A DNA stretch of 64,000 nucleotides from positions 372,001 through 436,000 of the forward strand of contig CBDAPE010000016.1 of NCBI GenBank assembly GCA_965198325.1, read 5' to 3'. Made by a program: the position numbers and the translations under genes. Origin of the DNA: CBDAPE01 sp965198325. Its GTDB lineage: Bacteria; Pseudomonadota; Alphaproteobacteria; UBA828; JAPUJA01. The notes under the pieces are model-generated. The model did no database searches and was not told where the DNA came from. It saw only the letters and a program-made list of their open reading frames with translations. Below, piece after piece: positions 35,448 to 44,575 of the stretch. Numbering within the stretch: the stretch's first letter is position 1; the number at the start of each line of letters is the position of its first letter.

Positions 35448-36563
35448 ATGACCCCAACGGATGTGATCGCACGCGCCGACGAACTCGCCAAGGCCGAACC
35501 GCGGAGCGGGCCGTCCCACGGATTGCCCCGCGCGGCCTATACCAGCGGGGACTTCTTCACACTCGAGCAGGAGCGGCTGTTTCCGGCGAACTGGGTGCTC
35601 GCCGGCTTCGCGCACGAGATTGCCAGGCCCGGCGACGTGCGGCCCGTCACGGTCGGGGGCGTCCCGGTTCTGCTGGTGCGCGATCGGGACGGCGACATCA
35701 AGGCGTTTCACAATGTCTGCCAGCACCGGGGCGCGACGCTCGTGGACAAGCCCTGCAGCGGCCAGCGGCTCATGGTTTGCCCCTACCATCACTGGAGCTA
35801 CGATTTGACCGGGCGGTTGCGCGCGACGCCCCATTTCGGCGGCTACGACCAACAGAAGGTGGCGGGCTTCGACAAGGAAGCCTATGGCCTCAGGCCCGTG
35901 CGTCTCGCCCACTGGCACGACTGGATCTTCGTCAACCTCGACGGCGACGCAGCGCCCTTCGCGGAGCATTCGGCGCCCCTGGCCCAATTGATCGCGGATT
36001 TCGACATGACGACGCTCAAACCGCTGGGCATGATCGACCTCGGCGTGGTGAACGCCAATTGGAAGTTCCTGATGGAGAATTTCATCGAACCCTATCACGT
36101 GCCGTTCGTGCATCCAGAGACCGCCGAGGGGCAACCGCTCGCGGGTCATTATCCGGTGATCAACGGCGGCTGCCTGGGCGCGGCGGTCGACGTCGAGGTC
36201 GATGCGGCGCGAACCGATCGGCTCAATGTGAGTTCGCGCTATCTCACCCTGTTTCCGAATTTCGTGCTGGGCGTCTACGCGCCCGACCAGATGGGCGTGC
36301 ATCTGAACGTCCCGGTCGGCCCGAACCAGACCCTTCAGCGCCGGGCGATCTACGCGGTCGGCGAGGCCGCCGGTCACAGCGAGAAGGACATCGAGGCGTT
36401 GCGGGCGCTATGGTGGGACGTGCATAAAGAGGACCACGGCATCGTCGAGCGCCTGCAGCAGGGTCGCGCCTCGCCGGTGATGGACGGCGGCGGCGTGCTC
36501 TCGCCATACTGGGAGACCAGCGAGAGGCGCTTCCAGGAACTGGTGATTGAGGCGGTTCGCTAA
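35448..36563 (+). CDS. Rieske non-heme iron oxygenase alpha subunit
   Basis: A 371-residue oxygenase. The Rieske 2Fe-2S ligands are in CQHRGA and CPYHHWSYDL (Cys-x-His and Cys-x2-His). The mononuclear iron site is in NFIEPYHVPFVHPET. Length and motif order match the group that includes carnitine, glycine-betaine and stachydrine oxygenases, but also aromatic-ring and choline-related enzymes. The reductase partner is not adjacent. It is divergent from a LysR gene and followed by glyoxalase I 21 bases later. Confidence 0.88.
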   Translation: MTPTDVIARADELAKAEPRSGPSHGLPRAAYTSGDFFTLEQERLFPANWVLAGFAHEIARPGDVRPVTVGGVPVLLVRDRDGDIKAFHNVCQHRGATLVDKPCSGQRLMVCPYHHWSYDLTGRLRATPHFGGYDQQKVAGFDKEAYGLRPVRLAHWHDWIFVNLDGDAAPFAEHSAPLAQLIADFDMTTLKPLGMIDLGVVNANWKFLMENFIEPYHVPFVHPETAEGQPLAGHYPVINGGCLGAAVDVEVDAARTDRLNVSSRYLTLFPNFVLGVYAPDQMGVHLNVPVGPNQTLQRRAIYAVGEAAGHSEKDIEALRALWWDVHKEDHGIVERLQQGRASPVMDGGGVLSPYWETSERRFQELVIEAVR

Positions 36564-36584
36564 TCAAAGAGGGAGGCGGCTATC

Positions 36585-36998
36585 ATGTCGACACAGGACT
36601 TTCGGCTCGCGCACACCATGATCCGGATTCGCGACCTGGATAAATCGATCGCATTCTATACGGGCCTGCTCGGCATGACGGTGCTCCACAAGTCCGACTA
36701 TCCCGATGGCAAGTTCACCAACGTATTCGTGGGCTATGGCGACGAAGACAGCACGGCGGTGGTCGAGCTGACCCATAATTGGGATCAGGAAGAGCCCTAC
36801 GATCTGGGCAGCGGCTGGGGCCATATGGCGATCGAGATGAGCGATATCTATGCGACCTGCGACGCGCTCAGCGCCCAGGGCCTGAATATCCCGCGTCCGC
36901 CCGGCCCGATGATGCACGGCACGACCCACATCGCGTTCATCGAGGACCCGGACGGCTACAAGATCGAGCTGATCCAGACGGGCTCCGGCTCCGACTAG
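36585..36998 (+). CDS. gloA: Glyoxalase I (lactoylglutathione lyase)
   Basis: A 137-residue vicinal-oxygen-chelate enzyme. The four metal ligands are visible in order: His in RLAHTMIRI, Glu in VVELTHNW, His in GWGHMAIE and Glu in YKIELIQ. LGMTVLHKSDYPDGKF is characteristic. It converts the glutathione hemithioacetal of methylglyoxal to lactoylglutathione. It follows the Rieske oxygenase closely with AGGGAGG as ribosome site, so the two are likely cotranscribed; a reactive aldehyde product could explain the pairing (inference). Confidence 0.93.
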   Translation: MSTQDFRLAHTMIRIRDLDKSIAFYTGLLGMTVLHKSDYPDGKFTNVFVGYGDEDSTAVVELTHNWDQEEPYDLGSGWGHMAIEMSDIYATCDALSAQGLNIPRPPGPMMHGTTHIAFIEDPDGYKIELIQTGSGSD

Positions 36999-37089
36999 GG
37001 CATGGACCGGTAAGCTGAAGGTCTGCTTACGGTCACATTGCAGGCCTTTGAAAACCCCGCCACGAAGATCCGTTCATTCTACAAACTGA

Positions 37090-37425
37090 GTGGTCATTGA
37101 GGGAACGCTCAGCCTCGCCCTGCGCCACTGGCAAAACGTTCCGGAAAAATTCGACCTCAAGACTGCTGCGAACGAGTCGCATGAAGAACGTTCGCTAATA
37201 GAGAACATGGTCAGCACCCTTTTCGGCAAACGCATCACACCCCGCGAGACCCAGGTCGTCGCACAGGTTCTCGAGGGGCATTCCTCCGACTCAATCGCCA
37301 AGGATCTCGGGATTTCCGTTGGTACGGTCCGTATTCACCGCCGCAATATTTACGCGAAACTGCAAATTTCCTCGCAACAGGAGCTTTTCTCTATTTTCTT
37401 CAAGAAAATCACGACGGGCCGGTGA
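37090..37425 (+). pseudogene. LuxR-type HTH regulator fragment
   Basis: A 111-residue frame ending in a complete LuxR DNA-binding domain (ITPRETQVVAQVLEGHSSDS, then GTVRIHRRNIYAKL). The best start is GTG at 37090, and an in-frame TGA lies immediately upstream, so the sensory half normally found in such regulators is absent. It is more likely an N-terminally truncated remnant than a stand-alone GerE-type regulator, though single-domain members do exist. Confidence 0.55.
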
Positions 37426-37732
37426 TCTTGGCACAATCGCGGAAAATTCCGAATTCGTGAGGCGAGGAGCACGGGACCTCGAAGAGGCAGAAGACGCGCG
37501 GTGCCATAATTCCGGCCGCGCCAGTGCCGATTCGGAATGTCCGTGATTGGCTATCGGCAGACATCGAGGCCGGGTCACCGGCACGACCGATTCCGGCTCA
37601 ACGTGAGCGTATTAGACTGCGCCCATCTTACGAATATGATGCTTATGACGCTTCGGTTCGCGCTACATGCCGATCGGTCGGCTTCGTTCGACGTGTCTCG
37701 ATCCGCCGACGGCTCGCGGTTGTCGGCCCAGC
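37426..37732. other. Non-coding stretch between the LuxR fragment and the MOSC gene
   Basis: About 307 bases. Short frames on the plus strand show no family pattern, ribosome site or codon bias. No terminator hairpin with a T tract was found. Confidence 0.4.
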
Positions 37733-38524
37733 CTAATTCAGCAGTTTAATTTCGTCGCCTGGCCGTACCGCTCCTTCGACCAGAACGGCACCATAGATGC
37801 CGGCCATGCCATCATGGCCTTTGACGACCTTTTTCAAAACGTCCGGGTTCGATTCCGCCGTATCGGGATCGAACGTGATCATCATGCAGCGTGGGTCGCG
37901 CTCGAGGATGGATAGCACCACTTTCGATCCGATCTGCACGGTCTTGCCGATGAATTTGTTCTCGGCGAATCCGTCCGCAGCGTCGAAATCCGCGTAAATA
38001 TTCGCCCTGAAGCTCCGCTTGTCGAGGACGGTCCCCACTTCCTCGCCCAGTTGCCGGACGGTTTGAAGCGAGAACAGCGAAACGGGTCGGCAATCCGTGA
38101 ACGCCCGGTCGGACCGCAACAGGGTGAGGGCGTGCTTATCGTTCAGCCCCTCGACGAGCCTGTCGATCAGGGCAGGATCATCGATGGCGAGCGACTCTCC
38201 CGACGGTAACTCGACATCCAGGGCGAATTCATCCGCAGTGGCGAAAATCGGCGTTACGCCCGGCGCCATGTCCTCGGCCTCGGCCAAATTGAGCGGCTTC
38301 GCGGCCTTGTCCGGATGGCGAAACTGGGGGCGATACAAAAGCATCTCCTGTTTCTCCCGTCCCGTCAGATAGGGAAAGCCGCCGGGAGCGGCCGTGTCCT
38401 TGAAGGCGAAAAGGCGGTCGCCGTAGACGCCTGGAAACCCGACGAACGCGTCCTCCAGCTCCTCGCCGCGCATGCTCTTGACCGGATAGCGCCAGAGGCT
38501 ATCCACTTTTCCGATGACACTCAT
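37733..38524 (-). CDS. MOSC domain-containing protein
   Basis: A 263-residue protein with an N-terminal MOSC beta-barrel (SLWRYPVKSMRGEEL, GVYGDRLFAF) and the MOSC core (RSFRANIYADF, ERDPRCMMITFDPDT). The conserved Cys in DPRCMM is the residue that would bind molybdenum cofactor in mARC/YcbX-like enzymes. Such proteins reduce N-hydroxylated compounds. The ATG at 38524 follows GGGAGCG; a second in-frame start 33 bases upstream is less well placed. Confidence 0.85.
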   Translation of the reverse strand: MSVIGKVDSLWRYPVKSMRGEELEDAFVGFPGVYGDRLFAFKDTAAPGGFPYLTGREKQEMLLYRPQFRHPDKAAKPLNLAEAEDMAPGVTPIFATADEFALDVELPSGESLAIDDPALIDRLVEGLNDKHALTLLRSDRAFTDCRPVSLFSLQTVRQLGEEVGTVLDKRSFRANIYADFDAADGFAENKFIGKTVQIGSKVVLSILERDPRCMMITFDPDTAESNPDVLKKVVKGHDGMAGIYGAVLVEGAVRPGDEIKLLN

Positions 38525-39093
38525 GGCCGACGCTCCCTTTCCGAATTTTCCGCTCATTTGCAGGCGTCTTGCTGGCAATCTCCAACAGCCGCTACGCCGT
38601 TGAGCCTATCAAAGGCGTTGCCGTTGCCCAAGGATTGCAGCCTGACCCTCATCGGACACACATACAGCCGCAGTCCATAGCGTAAGGCCGATCGAATCTA
38701 CAGGCGCGTAAATATCAGGGCTTGAAAATCGGCGCAATCAAATTTGGGAGGCATTACGCCGGAACACGTTCGCCGGGTGCGAGAGTGAATAATCACAATA
38801 AAAAGGCCGAATTCGTGTTTTTATGGAAGAAAGATCAGGCCCGTCTCGTCGTGAGACTGCCCGCTCTTGACCCAGAGCAGACACTATGGGTGAGGCGTTG
38901 AAATAACGGAAGGGATTGCGAATCGGAGGAGGCTTCGAGAGCTTTCCTCCCGGCTCTAGCCGGTCCGCTCCGACGCTGTGTTACCGCGCTTTCCTGCCTG
39001 GAGCGTTCAGGTGGGCGTCGGCTACAGTCCGCCCCGTGGGCCCCGCGAAATTCACCCGCCGGACAGGCTCAGCCTACGCGACAGAAAGGACCA
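38525..39093. other. Intergenic stretch before the Old Yellow Enzyme pseudogene
   Basis: About 570 bases of lower GC content in its middle part. No frame here shows a family signature or a ribosome site. The last 30 bases hold AGAAAGGA, the ribosome site for the decayed oxidoreductase. Nothing else was recognised. Confidence 0.45.
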
Positions 39094-39706
39094 ATGAGCC
39101 TCATGTTTCAAAGTTTTGATCTTCACAAGGCCTACCCCTTCGCAATCGCATCGTCATGGCGTCCATGACCCGCTCGCGTGTCGGGTCGAACGGTTCTCCA
39201 ACCCAAATGACCGCGCAATATTACGCCCAGCGCACGTCATGCGGTCTCATCGTTTCAGAGGCTGTGGTCGTCTCGCCGCGCGGACTGGGATATCTCTCTA
39301 CACCGGGTCTCTACACCGAGGAGCAGGTCGCCGGGTGGCGCTTTGTAACGGAGGCTGTACACCTCGCGCAGGGTCTGATTTTCGCCCAGCTTTGGCATGT
39401 GGGTCGTGTCTCACACATTTCATTGCAGCCGGACGCGGCCGCCCCTTTGGGTCCGACGAACGAAGCCGCTCCCGATCTCCACACTTTCGCGTTCACAGAA
39501 TCGGGCGAGCCGGGCGAGGTTGCCGTGAGCCCACCGCGCGCGCTGCGCCCGGAAGAGATGGGGCCTATCGTTCAGGAATTCGTGCGGGCGGCTGAGAGCG
39601 CGCTGCGCGCTGGCTTCGACGGTCTCGAACTTCTTGCAGCCAACGGTTACCTGTTTGATCAATTCCTGAATTCACGCATCAACACCCGAACGGACGAGTA
39701 TGGCGG

Positions 39707-39714
39707 GCAATCTC
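39707..39714. repeat. Target-site duplication, left copy
   Basis: GCAATCTC directly before the left IS end; the identical 8-mer follows the right end. Eight bases is within the 4-8 bp known for IS21. Confidence 0.93.
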
Positions 39715-39831
39715 TGAGAACGGCGGCGCAATAATCCCTCACTGAAGCGGCCGGTTGATCCGGCTGTGGCGGACCAAAATGGGACCGTCTATAGCCTTCT
39801 GTCAGGGCTGCTCTGACTGGAAGGCGGGGGG

Positions 39832-41331
39832 ATGTATCGGGTGGATTTGTACGCGCGGGTTCGGCGGGCGTGTCGTGTCGAGGGAATGAGCACCCGCGAG
39901 GCCTCGCGGGTGTTCGGGCTGGACCGCAAGACGGTCCGCAAGATGCTGTCGTTCTCGGTGCCGCCGGGGTTTCGCCGCGGCAAGCCGCCACGGCGGCCGA
40001 AGCGGGGTCCGTTCACGGGGATCATCGATCGGATTCTGGAAGACGATCGGACCAGCCACCACAAGCAACGGCCCACGGCGAAGCGGATCTTCGACCGTCT
40101 CCGGGACGAGTACGGCTTTACGGGCGGCTACACCATCGTGAAGGACTATGTCCGTGAGCGGCGGCTTCGGTCGCGCGAGATGTTCGTGCCGCTCGTCCAT
40201 TCCCCCGGCCCCGCCCAGGCGGACTTCGGCGAGGCGATGGCGGTGATCGGCGGCGTGGCGTGCAAGGTCCACTTCCTTGCCTTCGATCTTCCCCACAGTG
40301 ATGCCTGCTTCGTGAAGGCCTACCCGGCGGAGACGACCGAGGCGTTCTGCGCTGGCCACAACGCGGCGGTTGCGTTCTTCGGCGGCGTCCCCCGATCCAT
40401 CCTGTACGACAACACCAAGCTGGCAGTCGCCCGGATACTGGGCGATGGCAAGCGGCAGCGAACGCGCGTCTTCACGGACCTTCAATCCCCCTATCTGTTC
40501 GAGGACAGGTTCGGCCGGCCGGGCAAGGGCAACGACAAAGGCAAGGTCGAGGGACTGGTCGGCTTCATCCGGCGGACCTTCCGGGTCCCCGTCCCGCGGG
40601 CCGAGAGCTTCGAGGCGCTGAACGATGCTCTCGCGGGACAGTGCCGCCGGCGCCAGGCGGCGCGGCTGCGGGGTCACAAGGAGACCATCGGCGAGCGCCT
40701 CGCACGGGACCGGGAAGCCTTCTTGCCTCTCCCCCCGGCACCATACGATGCCTGCGACAAGCGCACTGGACGGGTGAGCTCGCTGTCGCTGGTGCGCTGC
40801 CGGGGCAACGACTACTCGGTGCCCGTGGCCTATGGCCACCGCGAGGTGCTGATCCGGTGCTCCGTCGACGAGGTCGTTATCTCTTGCGGCGCGGAGGTGA
40901 TTGCCCGGCACCGCCGGTCCTACGACAGCGAGGACCTGATCTTCGACCCGCTGCATTACCTACCCTTGATCGAGCAGAAGATCGGCGCCCTCGACCAGGC
41001 CGCGCCGTTGGCGGGCTGGGACCTGCCCGAGGCCTTCATCACTCTGCGACGCCTGCTCGAAGCCCGCATGGGCAAGGCGGACAAGCGCGAGTCCGTCCAG
41101 GTGCGCCGTCTGCTGGAGAGCTTCCGGCTCGAGGAGCTGACGGCAGCGGTCGGTGACGCGCTCAGGCTCGGCGCCATCGGCTTCGATGCGGTGAAGCACC
41201 TGGTACTGTGCCGCATCGAGCGGCGGCCGCCCCGGCTCAACCTCGAGGTCTATCCGTACCTGCCGCGCGCCCGGGTCGCGACGACGTCTGCCAAGTCGTA
41301 CATGAGCCTGCTGTCGGGGCTCAGCGCATGA
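39832..41331 (+). CDS. istA: IS21 transposase IstA (copy 2)
   Basis: A 499-residue DDE transposase with the same motifs as copy 1 (Asp in QADFGEA, Asp in ILYDNTK, Glu in KVEGLV). Differences include Phe for Ser at residue 50, Asp for Gly in GKADKRES, and Leu-Thr-Ala in place of Val-Glu-Gly near 429. The reading frame is intact and overlaps istB by ATGA. Confidence 0.95.
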   Translation: MYRVDLYARVRRACRVEGMSTREASRVFGLDRKTVRKMLSFSVPPGFRRGKPPRRPKRGPFTGIIDRILEDDRTSHHKQRPTAKRIFDRLRDEYGFTGGYTIVKDYVRERRLRSREMFVPLVHSPGPAQADFGEAMAVIGGVACKVHFLAFDLPHSDACFVKAYPAETTEAFCAGHNAAVAFFGGVPRSILYDNTKLAVARILGDGKRQRTRVFTDLQSPYLFEDRFGRPGKGNDKGKVEGLVGFIRRTFRVPVPRAESFEALNDALAGQCRRRQAARLRGHKETIGERLARDREAFLPLPPAPYDACDKRTGRVSSLSLVRCRGNDYSVPVAYGHREVLIRCSVDEVVISCGAEVIARHRRSYDSEDLIFDPLHYLPLIEQKIGALDQAAPLAGWDLPEAFITLRRLLEARMGKADKRESVQVRRLLESFRLEELTAAVGDALRLGAIGFDAVKHLVLCRIERRPPRLNLEVYPYLPRARVATTSAKSYMSLLSGLSA

Positions 41332-42089
41332 CCGACACACCACGGCTGCTGCTCGTCCACCACCTCAAGAGGCTGAAGCTGCCGACGGTCCTGAGGGAGT
41401 ACGACAAGATCGCCCGGCAGTGCGCCTCTGAAGGCGTCGACCACGTTCGCTATCTTCTGCGTCTGGCCGAGCTCGAGCTGATCGACCGCGAGCGCCGCAT
41501 GGTCGAGCGGCGGATCAAGGCGGCGCGCTTCCCCGTGATCAAGAGCCTCGATAGCTTCGATTTCAAGGTCATCCCCTCGCTCAACAAGACGTTGGTCCTG
41601 GAGCTCGCCCGCTGCGCGTACATCGAGCGCCGCGAGAACCTCATCGCGCTCGGCAACAGCGGCACCGGCAAGACCCACATCGCCCTCGGTCTCGGCTTGG
41701 CGGCCTGCCAGAAGGGCCTCTCGGTCGGCTTCATCACCGCCGCGCTGGTCCACGAGCTCATCGAGGCCCGCGATGACAAGCAGCTGCTGAGGTTCCAGAA
41801 GAAGCTCGCCACCTACAAGCTTCTGATCGTCGACGAACTCGGCTTCGTGCCGCTGTCCAAGACCGGTGCCGAGCTCCTGTTCGAGGTGTTCAGCCAGCGC
41901 TACGAGCGCGGCTCGACCCTGGTCACCACCAATCTGCCGTTCGACGAATGGACCGAGGTGTTCGGCTCCGAGCGGCTTACCGGCGCTCTCCTCGACCGCC
42001 TCACCCACCACGTCAACATCCTCGAGATGAATGGCGAGAGCTACAGGCTCAACCAGAGCCGCAGGCGTCAAACCCCGACGGCGAACTGA
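41328..42089 (+). CDS. istB: IS21 helper ATPase IstB (copy 2)
   Basis: A 253-residue AAA+ ATPase with Walker A GNSGTGKTH and Walker B LLIVDELGFV. It differs from copy 1 at Val for Ile in Walker B and Ser for Ala before TLVTTNLP. It appears functional. Confidence 0.95.
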   Translation: MTDTPRLLLVHHLKRLKLPTVLREYDKIARQCASEGVDHVRYLLRLAELELIDRERRMVERRIKAARFPVIKSLDSFDFKVIPSLNKTLVLELARCAYIERRENLIALGNSGTGKTHIALGLGLAACQKGLSVGFITAALVHELIEARDDKQLLRFQKKLATYKLLIVDELGFVPLSKTGAELLFEVFSQRYERGSTLVTTNLPFDEWTEVFGSERLTGALLDRLTHHVNILEMNGESYRLNQSRRRQTPTAN

Positions 42090-42280
42090 ACCGACCACCC
42101 AACCCACGCTTGACCCCATGGGCCCACAGGTCCCTCCCGCGCGCGCCGCCGCGTCGGCCTGTTGAGGGCACGCCGCGTCGCACGCGGGGCCCGCCCATGG
42201 ACTACGGGGACAAGCCCGCAGCCGCCAAGCGGTCCCTTCTTACACCGCCACGGTCGTCCCTTTTTGCTCCGCCATTAACA

Positions 42281-42288
42281 GCAATCTC
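42281..42288. repeat. Target-site duplication, right copy
   Basis: GCAATCTC immediately after the right IS end, identical to 39707-39714. Confidence 0.93.
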
Positions 42289-42970
42289 CGCAGAATCGCG
42301 CAAGGCTTCTTCTTGAGACCGTGGATAAGATATGTAGCCAGGTGAAGGGTGTTCGTCTCGGCGTACGGCTCTCGCCGTTCGGCAATTTCAACAGCATGCC
42401 GGATGATGACCAGACCGAAGAAACCTTTATGTTTATCGCGAAGGAGCTCGATTCCCGGGATATAGCCTATGTGCACTTCAACGACGAGCTGATCTCGATC
42501 GGACACCTGAATCAAGCCGTCGTCGATAACCGGCAAGATCCGGAAGAGGGTTCAACCGTGCTCCGGCGAATCCCCGAGCGCTTCCTTCGCGCATTCAAGA
42601 AGCGCTTCGGTGGCCCCGTCATCATGTGCGGTGCGCTCACGGCCCAAACCGCCGAGGCTATGCTCAATGATGGCCTCGCCGATCTCGTTGCATTCGGAAT
42701 CCCCTTCATCGCGAACCCGGACCTGCCGGCGCGCATGCGCCAGGGGTGGGACTTAACACCACCCAAGACCTCCCTCTTTTACGGTGGCGGTGCGGCGGGT
42801 TATATCGACTATACTCGCTATGAAGACGTCGAGGGGCCTTAATATCCCAATACTCGGCCCCACCTTTCAGGGCTGTTCATCGGACTTTGAGACAATTATG
42901 AGAGGGCGCGGAGCTTTCGCCCCACGCCCTCTGACAGGGCACTCGTGGCAAACGCCCGTCGTACGACTGC

Positions 42971-43207
42971 CTACTCGTTGGGACCGAACGACGGCCGGTA
43001 ACCCTCGGCGACGAGATCGCCCATGATCGAGCAGTCGACCGCCTCCCCGGCGTCGACCGTGGTTTCCATCACGCCGAGCTTGATCCACCAGTCGTTGGTG
43101 TCGGCCGCGGTCTGAATCAGCCCGCTATTGGCCTGATTGAACGGCGGTGCGCCATCGAGCACGCCGCAGAAGCGGGCAGGGGGAATTAACGCCACCGATC
43201 CAACCAT
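42971..43207 (-). CDS. Small hypothetical protein
   Basis: A 78-residue frame overlapping the end of the histidine phosphatase gene by 22 bases on the same strand. It contains QTAADTNDWWIKLGVMETT and no recognisable domain, signal peptide or membrane helix. The ribosome site is weak. The overlap and sensible codon use support a real gene at the end of the operon, but it could be spurious. Confidence 0.4.
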   Translation of the reverse strand: MVGSVALIPPARFCGVLDGAPPFNQANSGLIQTAADTNDWWIKLGVMETTVDAGEAVDCSIMGDLVAEGYRPSFGPNE

Positions 43208-43785
43208 TTACAACCCGCTTTTAGGTTCGCCAAGGGAACCGGGGCGGCGGGCGGCGGAGCGAAGGGATCGAAGGGAACGATGCCCGCGTTGAGCGTGTCG
43301 TTGCCGGTCAATCCCTTGATGAACGCCCAGTGGGAAACCACAACGACGTGCCGCCATTCCTCTATCCGCGCCGCCTTCTCGCGGAATCGGGCGCAACGCG
43401 CGTGCATCTGCTCCTGGGTCTCATCGAGGGAGCCCCACCATTCCTCCTCGAGATGCTCGAAGTCCAGATGGGGCCAGGTCTCGGCCAGGTGGGAGCGAGG
43501 CGAGCCTTCGTCGCACGAAAACCAGACCTGCTCGACGATCAGAGGCTCGACGGTGACCGGCAGATCGAGAGCCTTGGAAAGGATGTGGGCGGTCTGGAGC
43601 GTGCGGGTCAGCGGGCTTGCGAAGATGCGCCGCAACTCACCATGGCCGGTCCGCAGCTTTTCGGCGGTTTCCACGACCTGCCGGTAGCCGTTTTCGGTCA
43701 TGGGCGCATCGCGAATGCCCGGGTCCTTGCCGGTTTCCTTGTAGCCGACGTTCCATTCGGATTCGCCGTGACGGACGAGAAGCAT
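43186..43785 (-). CDS. Histidine phosphatase family protein
   Basis: A 199-residue phosphoglycerate-mutase-like phosphatase. The catalytic LVRHGESEWN is at the N-terminus, ASPLTRTLQTA provides the phosphate pocket, and VVVSHWAFIKGL carries the second His. The substrate is unknown. The start at 43785 was chosen because the family begins right at the RHG motif; GAGGG lies upstream. It starts six bases after the SDR stop, so it is cotranscribed with it. Confidence 0.88.
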   Translation of the reverse strand: MLLVRHGESEWNVGYKETGKDPGIRDAPMTENGYRQVVETAEKLRTGHGELRRIFASPLTRTLQTAHILSKALDLPVTVEPLIVEQVWFSCDEGSPRSHLAETWPHLDFEHLEEEWWGSLDETQEQMHARCARFREKAARIEEWRHVVVVSHWAFIKGLTGNDTLNAGIVPFDPFAPPPAAPVPLANLKAGCKWLDRWR

Positions 43786-43790
43786 GGGGG

Positions 43791-44570
43791 TCAGCCCTCT
43801 TCCTCGGCGGGCATGGTGTAATTCAGCGCAAGCCGGCCGCCGTCGCAATAGATCGTCTCGCCGGTTAGATAGCTCGCTTCGTCGCTGGCCAGGAAGACCG
43901 CGACCGCAGCGACCTCGTCGACGTCGCCCAGCCGGCCCATGGGCGTGCGCGAGACGATCTTTTGCAGCGCGGCCTCGTCGGTGAGTACGACTTGGGCCAT
44001 CTCGGTGAGAATGGTGCCCGGGCCGATCGCGTTGACCCGGACGCCCATCTTGGCGAGCGCGAGCGCGGAGACCTTGGTGAGCTGCGCGACGCCGCCCTTG
44101 GCGACGACGTAGGGCGTGTGATCGGGAATCGCCATGACGGCGTTGACCGACGACATGTTGACGATCGCGCCCGAACCCCGCTCCACCATGACCCGGCCCG
44201 CGGCTTGGGAGCAGAGCAGGGCGCCCTTCAGGTTGACCCGGAGAACCCGGTCGAAGTCTTCCTCCGCCAGCTCGAGAAACTCGACGCCGTGGATGATGGC
44301 GGCGTTGTTGACCAGGATGTCGAGGCCGTCGTAGGCGGCGACGTGGTCGGCGACCATGGCGTCGACCTGGGCCTTCTCGCCGACGTCGCAGTGGGCGAAG
44401 CGCGCCCGCCCGCCGGCGGCTTCGAGCGAGGCGGCCTCGGTCCGGCCGTCCTCGTCGTTGACGTCGATCAGGCTGACCGCCGCGCCCTCGGCGACGAAGC
44501 GCCGGGCGATCGCCAGGCCGATGCCGCGCGCGGCGCCCGTGACGATGGCGGATTTTACCCCGAGTCGCAT
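43791..44570 (-). CDS. SDR-family oxidoreductase
   Basis: A 259-residue classical short-chain dehydrogenase. Motifs are TGAARGIG, NNAAI, the catalytic Ser in VNMSSVNA, YVVAK (Tyr-x3-Lys) and PGTILTEM. Asp in LIDVND suggests NAD. It lies between the flavodoxin-fold reductase and phosphatase genes, all on the minus strand with gaps of about 5 bases, so the group is an operon. The substrate is unknown. Confidence 0.88.
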   Translation of the reverse strand: MRLGVKSAIVTGAARGIGLAIARRFVAEGAAVSLIDVNDEDGRTEAASLEAAGGRARFAHCDVGEKAQVDAMVADHVAAYDGLDILVNNAAIIHGVEFLELAEEDFDRVLRVNLKGALLCSQAAGRVMVERGSGAIVNMSSVNAVMAIPDHTPYVVAKGGVAQLTKVSALALAKMGVRVNAIGPGTILTEMAQVVLTDEAALQKIVSRTPMGRLGDVDEVAAVAVFLASDEASYLTGETIYCDGGRLALNYTMPAEEEG

Positions 44571-44575
44571 GGCTC

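Larger units (their letters stand above)
39715..42280 (+). mobile_element. IS21-family insertion sequence, copy 2
   Basis: A 2566-bp element almost identical to copy 1, in the same orientation. The left end TGAGAACGGCGGCGCAA and the right end read inward, TGTTAATGGCGGAGCAA, are its inverted repeats. It is flanked by a perfect 8-bp duplication (39707-39714 and 42281-42288), so the boundaries are exact and the insertion is recent. It interrupts the Old Yellow Enzyme gene. Confidence 0.96.
39094..42842 (+). pseudogene. Old Yellow Enzyme (NemA-like alkene reductase), frameshifted and split by IS21
   Basis: The N-terminal part reads MSLMFQSFDLH in one frame, then GLPLRNRIVMASMTRSR in the next, so one base is missing near 39127-39129. 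The barrel continues to TDEYGGQS, where IS21 copy 2 is inserted. Removing the IS and one copy of the 8-bp duplication restores YGGQSPQNRARLLLETVDK and the rest in frame to 42842 (PFIANPDLPARMRQG, LFYGGGAAGY), about 390 residues. The HGAN motif that normally holds the substrate-binding His reads LAAN. The gene is dead on two or three counts. Confidence 0.9.

Noticed and set aside
38916..39119. Short frame upstream of the Old Yellow Enzyme remnant
   Set aside because: It overlaps the better supported ATG at 39094 with its ribosome site, and its translation is Arg/Ser/Pro-rich without similarity.
19946..42280. Composite transposon formed by the two IS21 copies
   Set aside because: The outer flanks do not share a target duplication, while copy 2 has its own perfect 8-bp duplication, so it moved alone.
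42900..42940. Hairpin AGAGGGCG / CGCCCTCT as a terminator
   Set aside because: No T tract follows on either strand and the loop is long.
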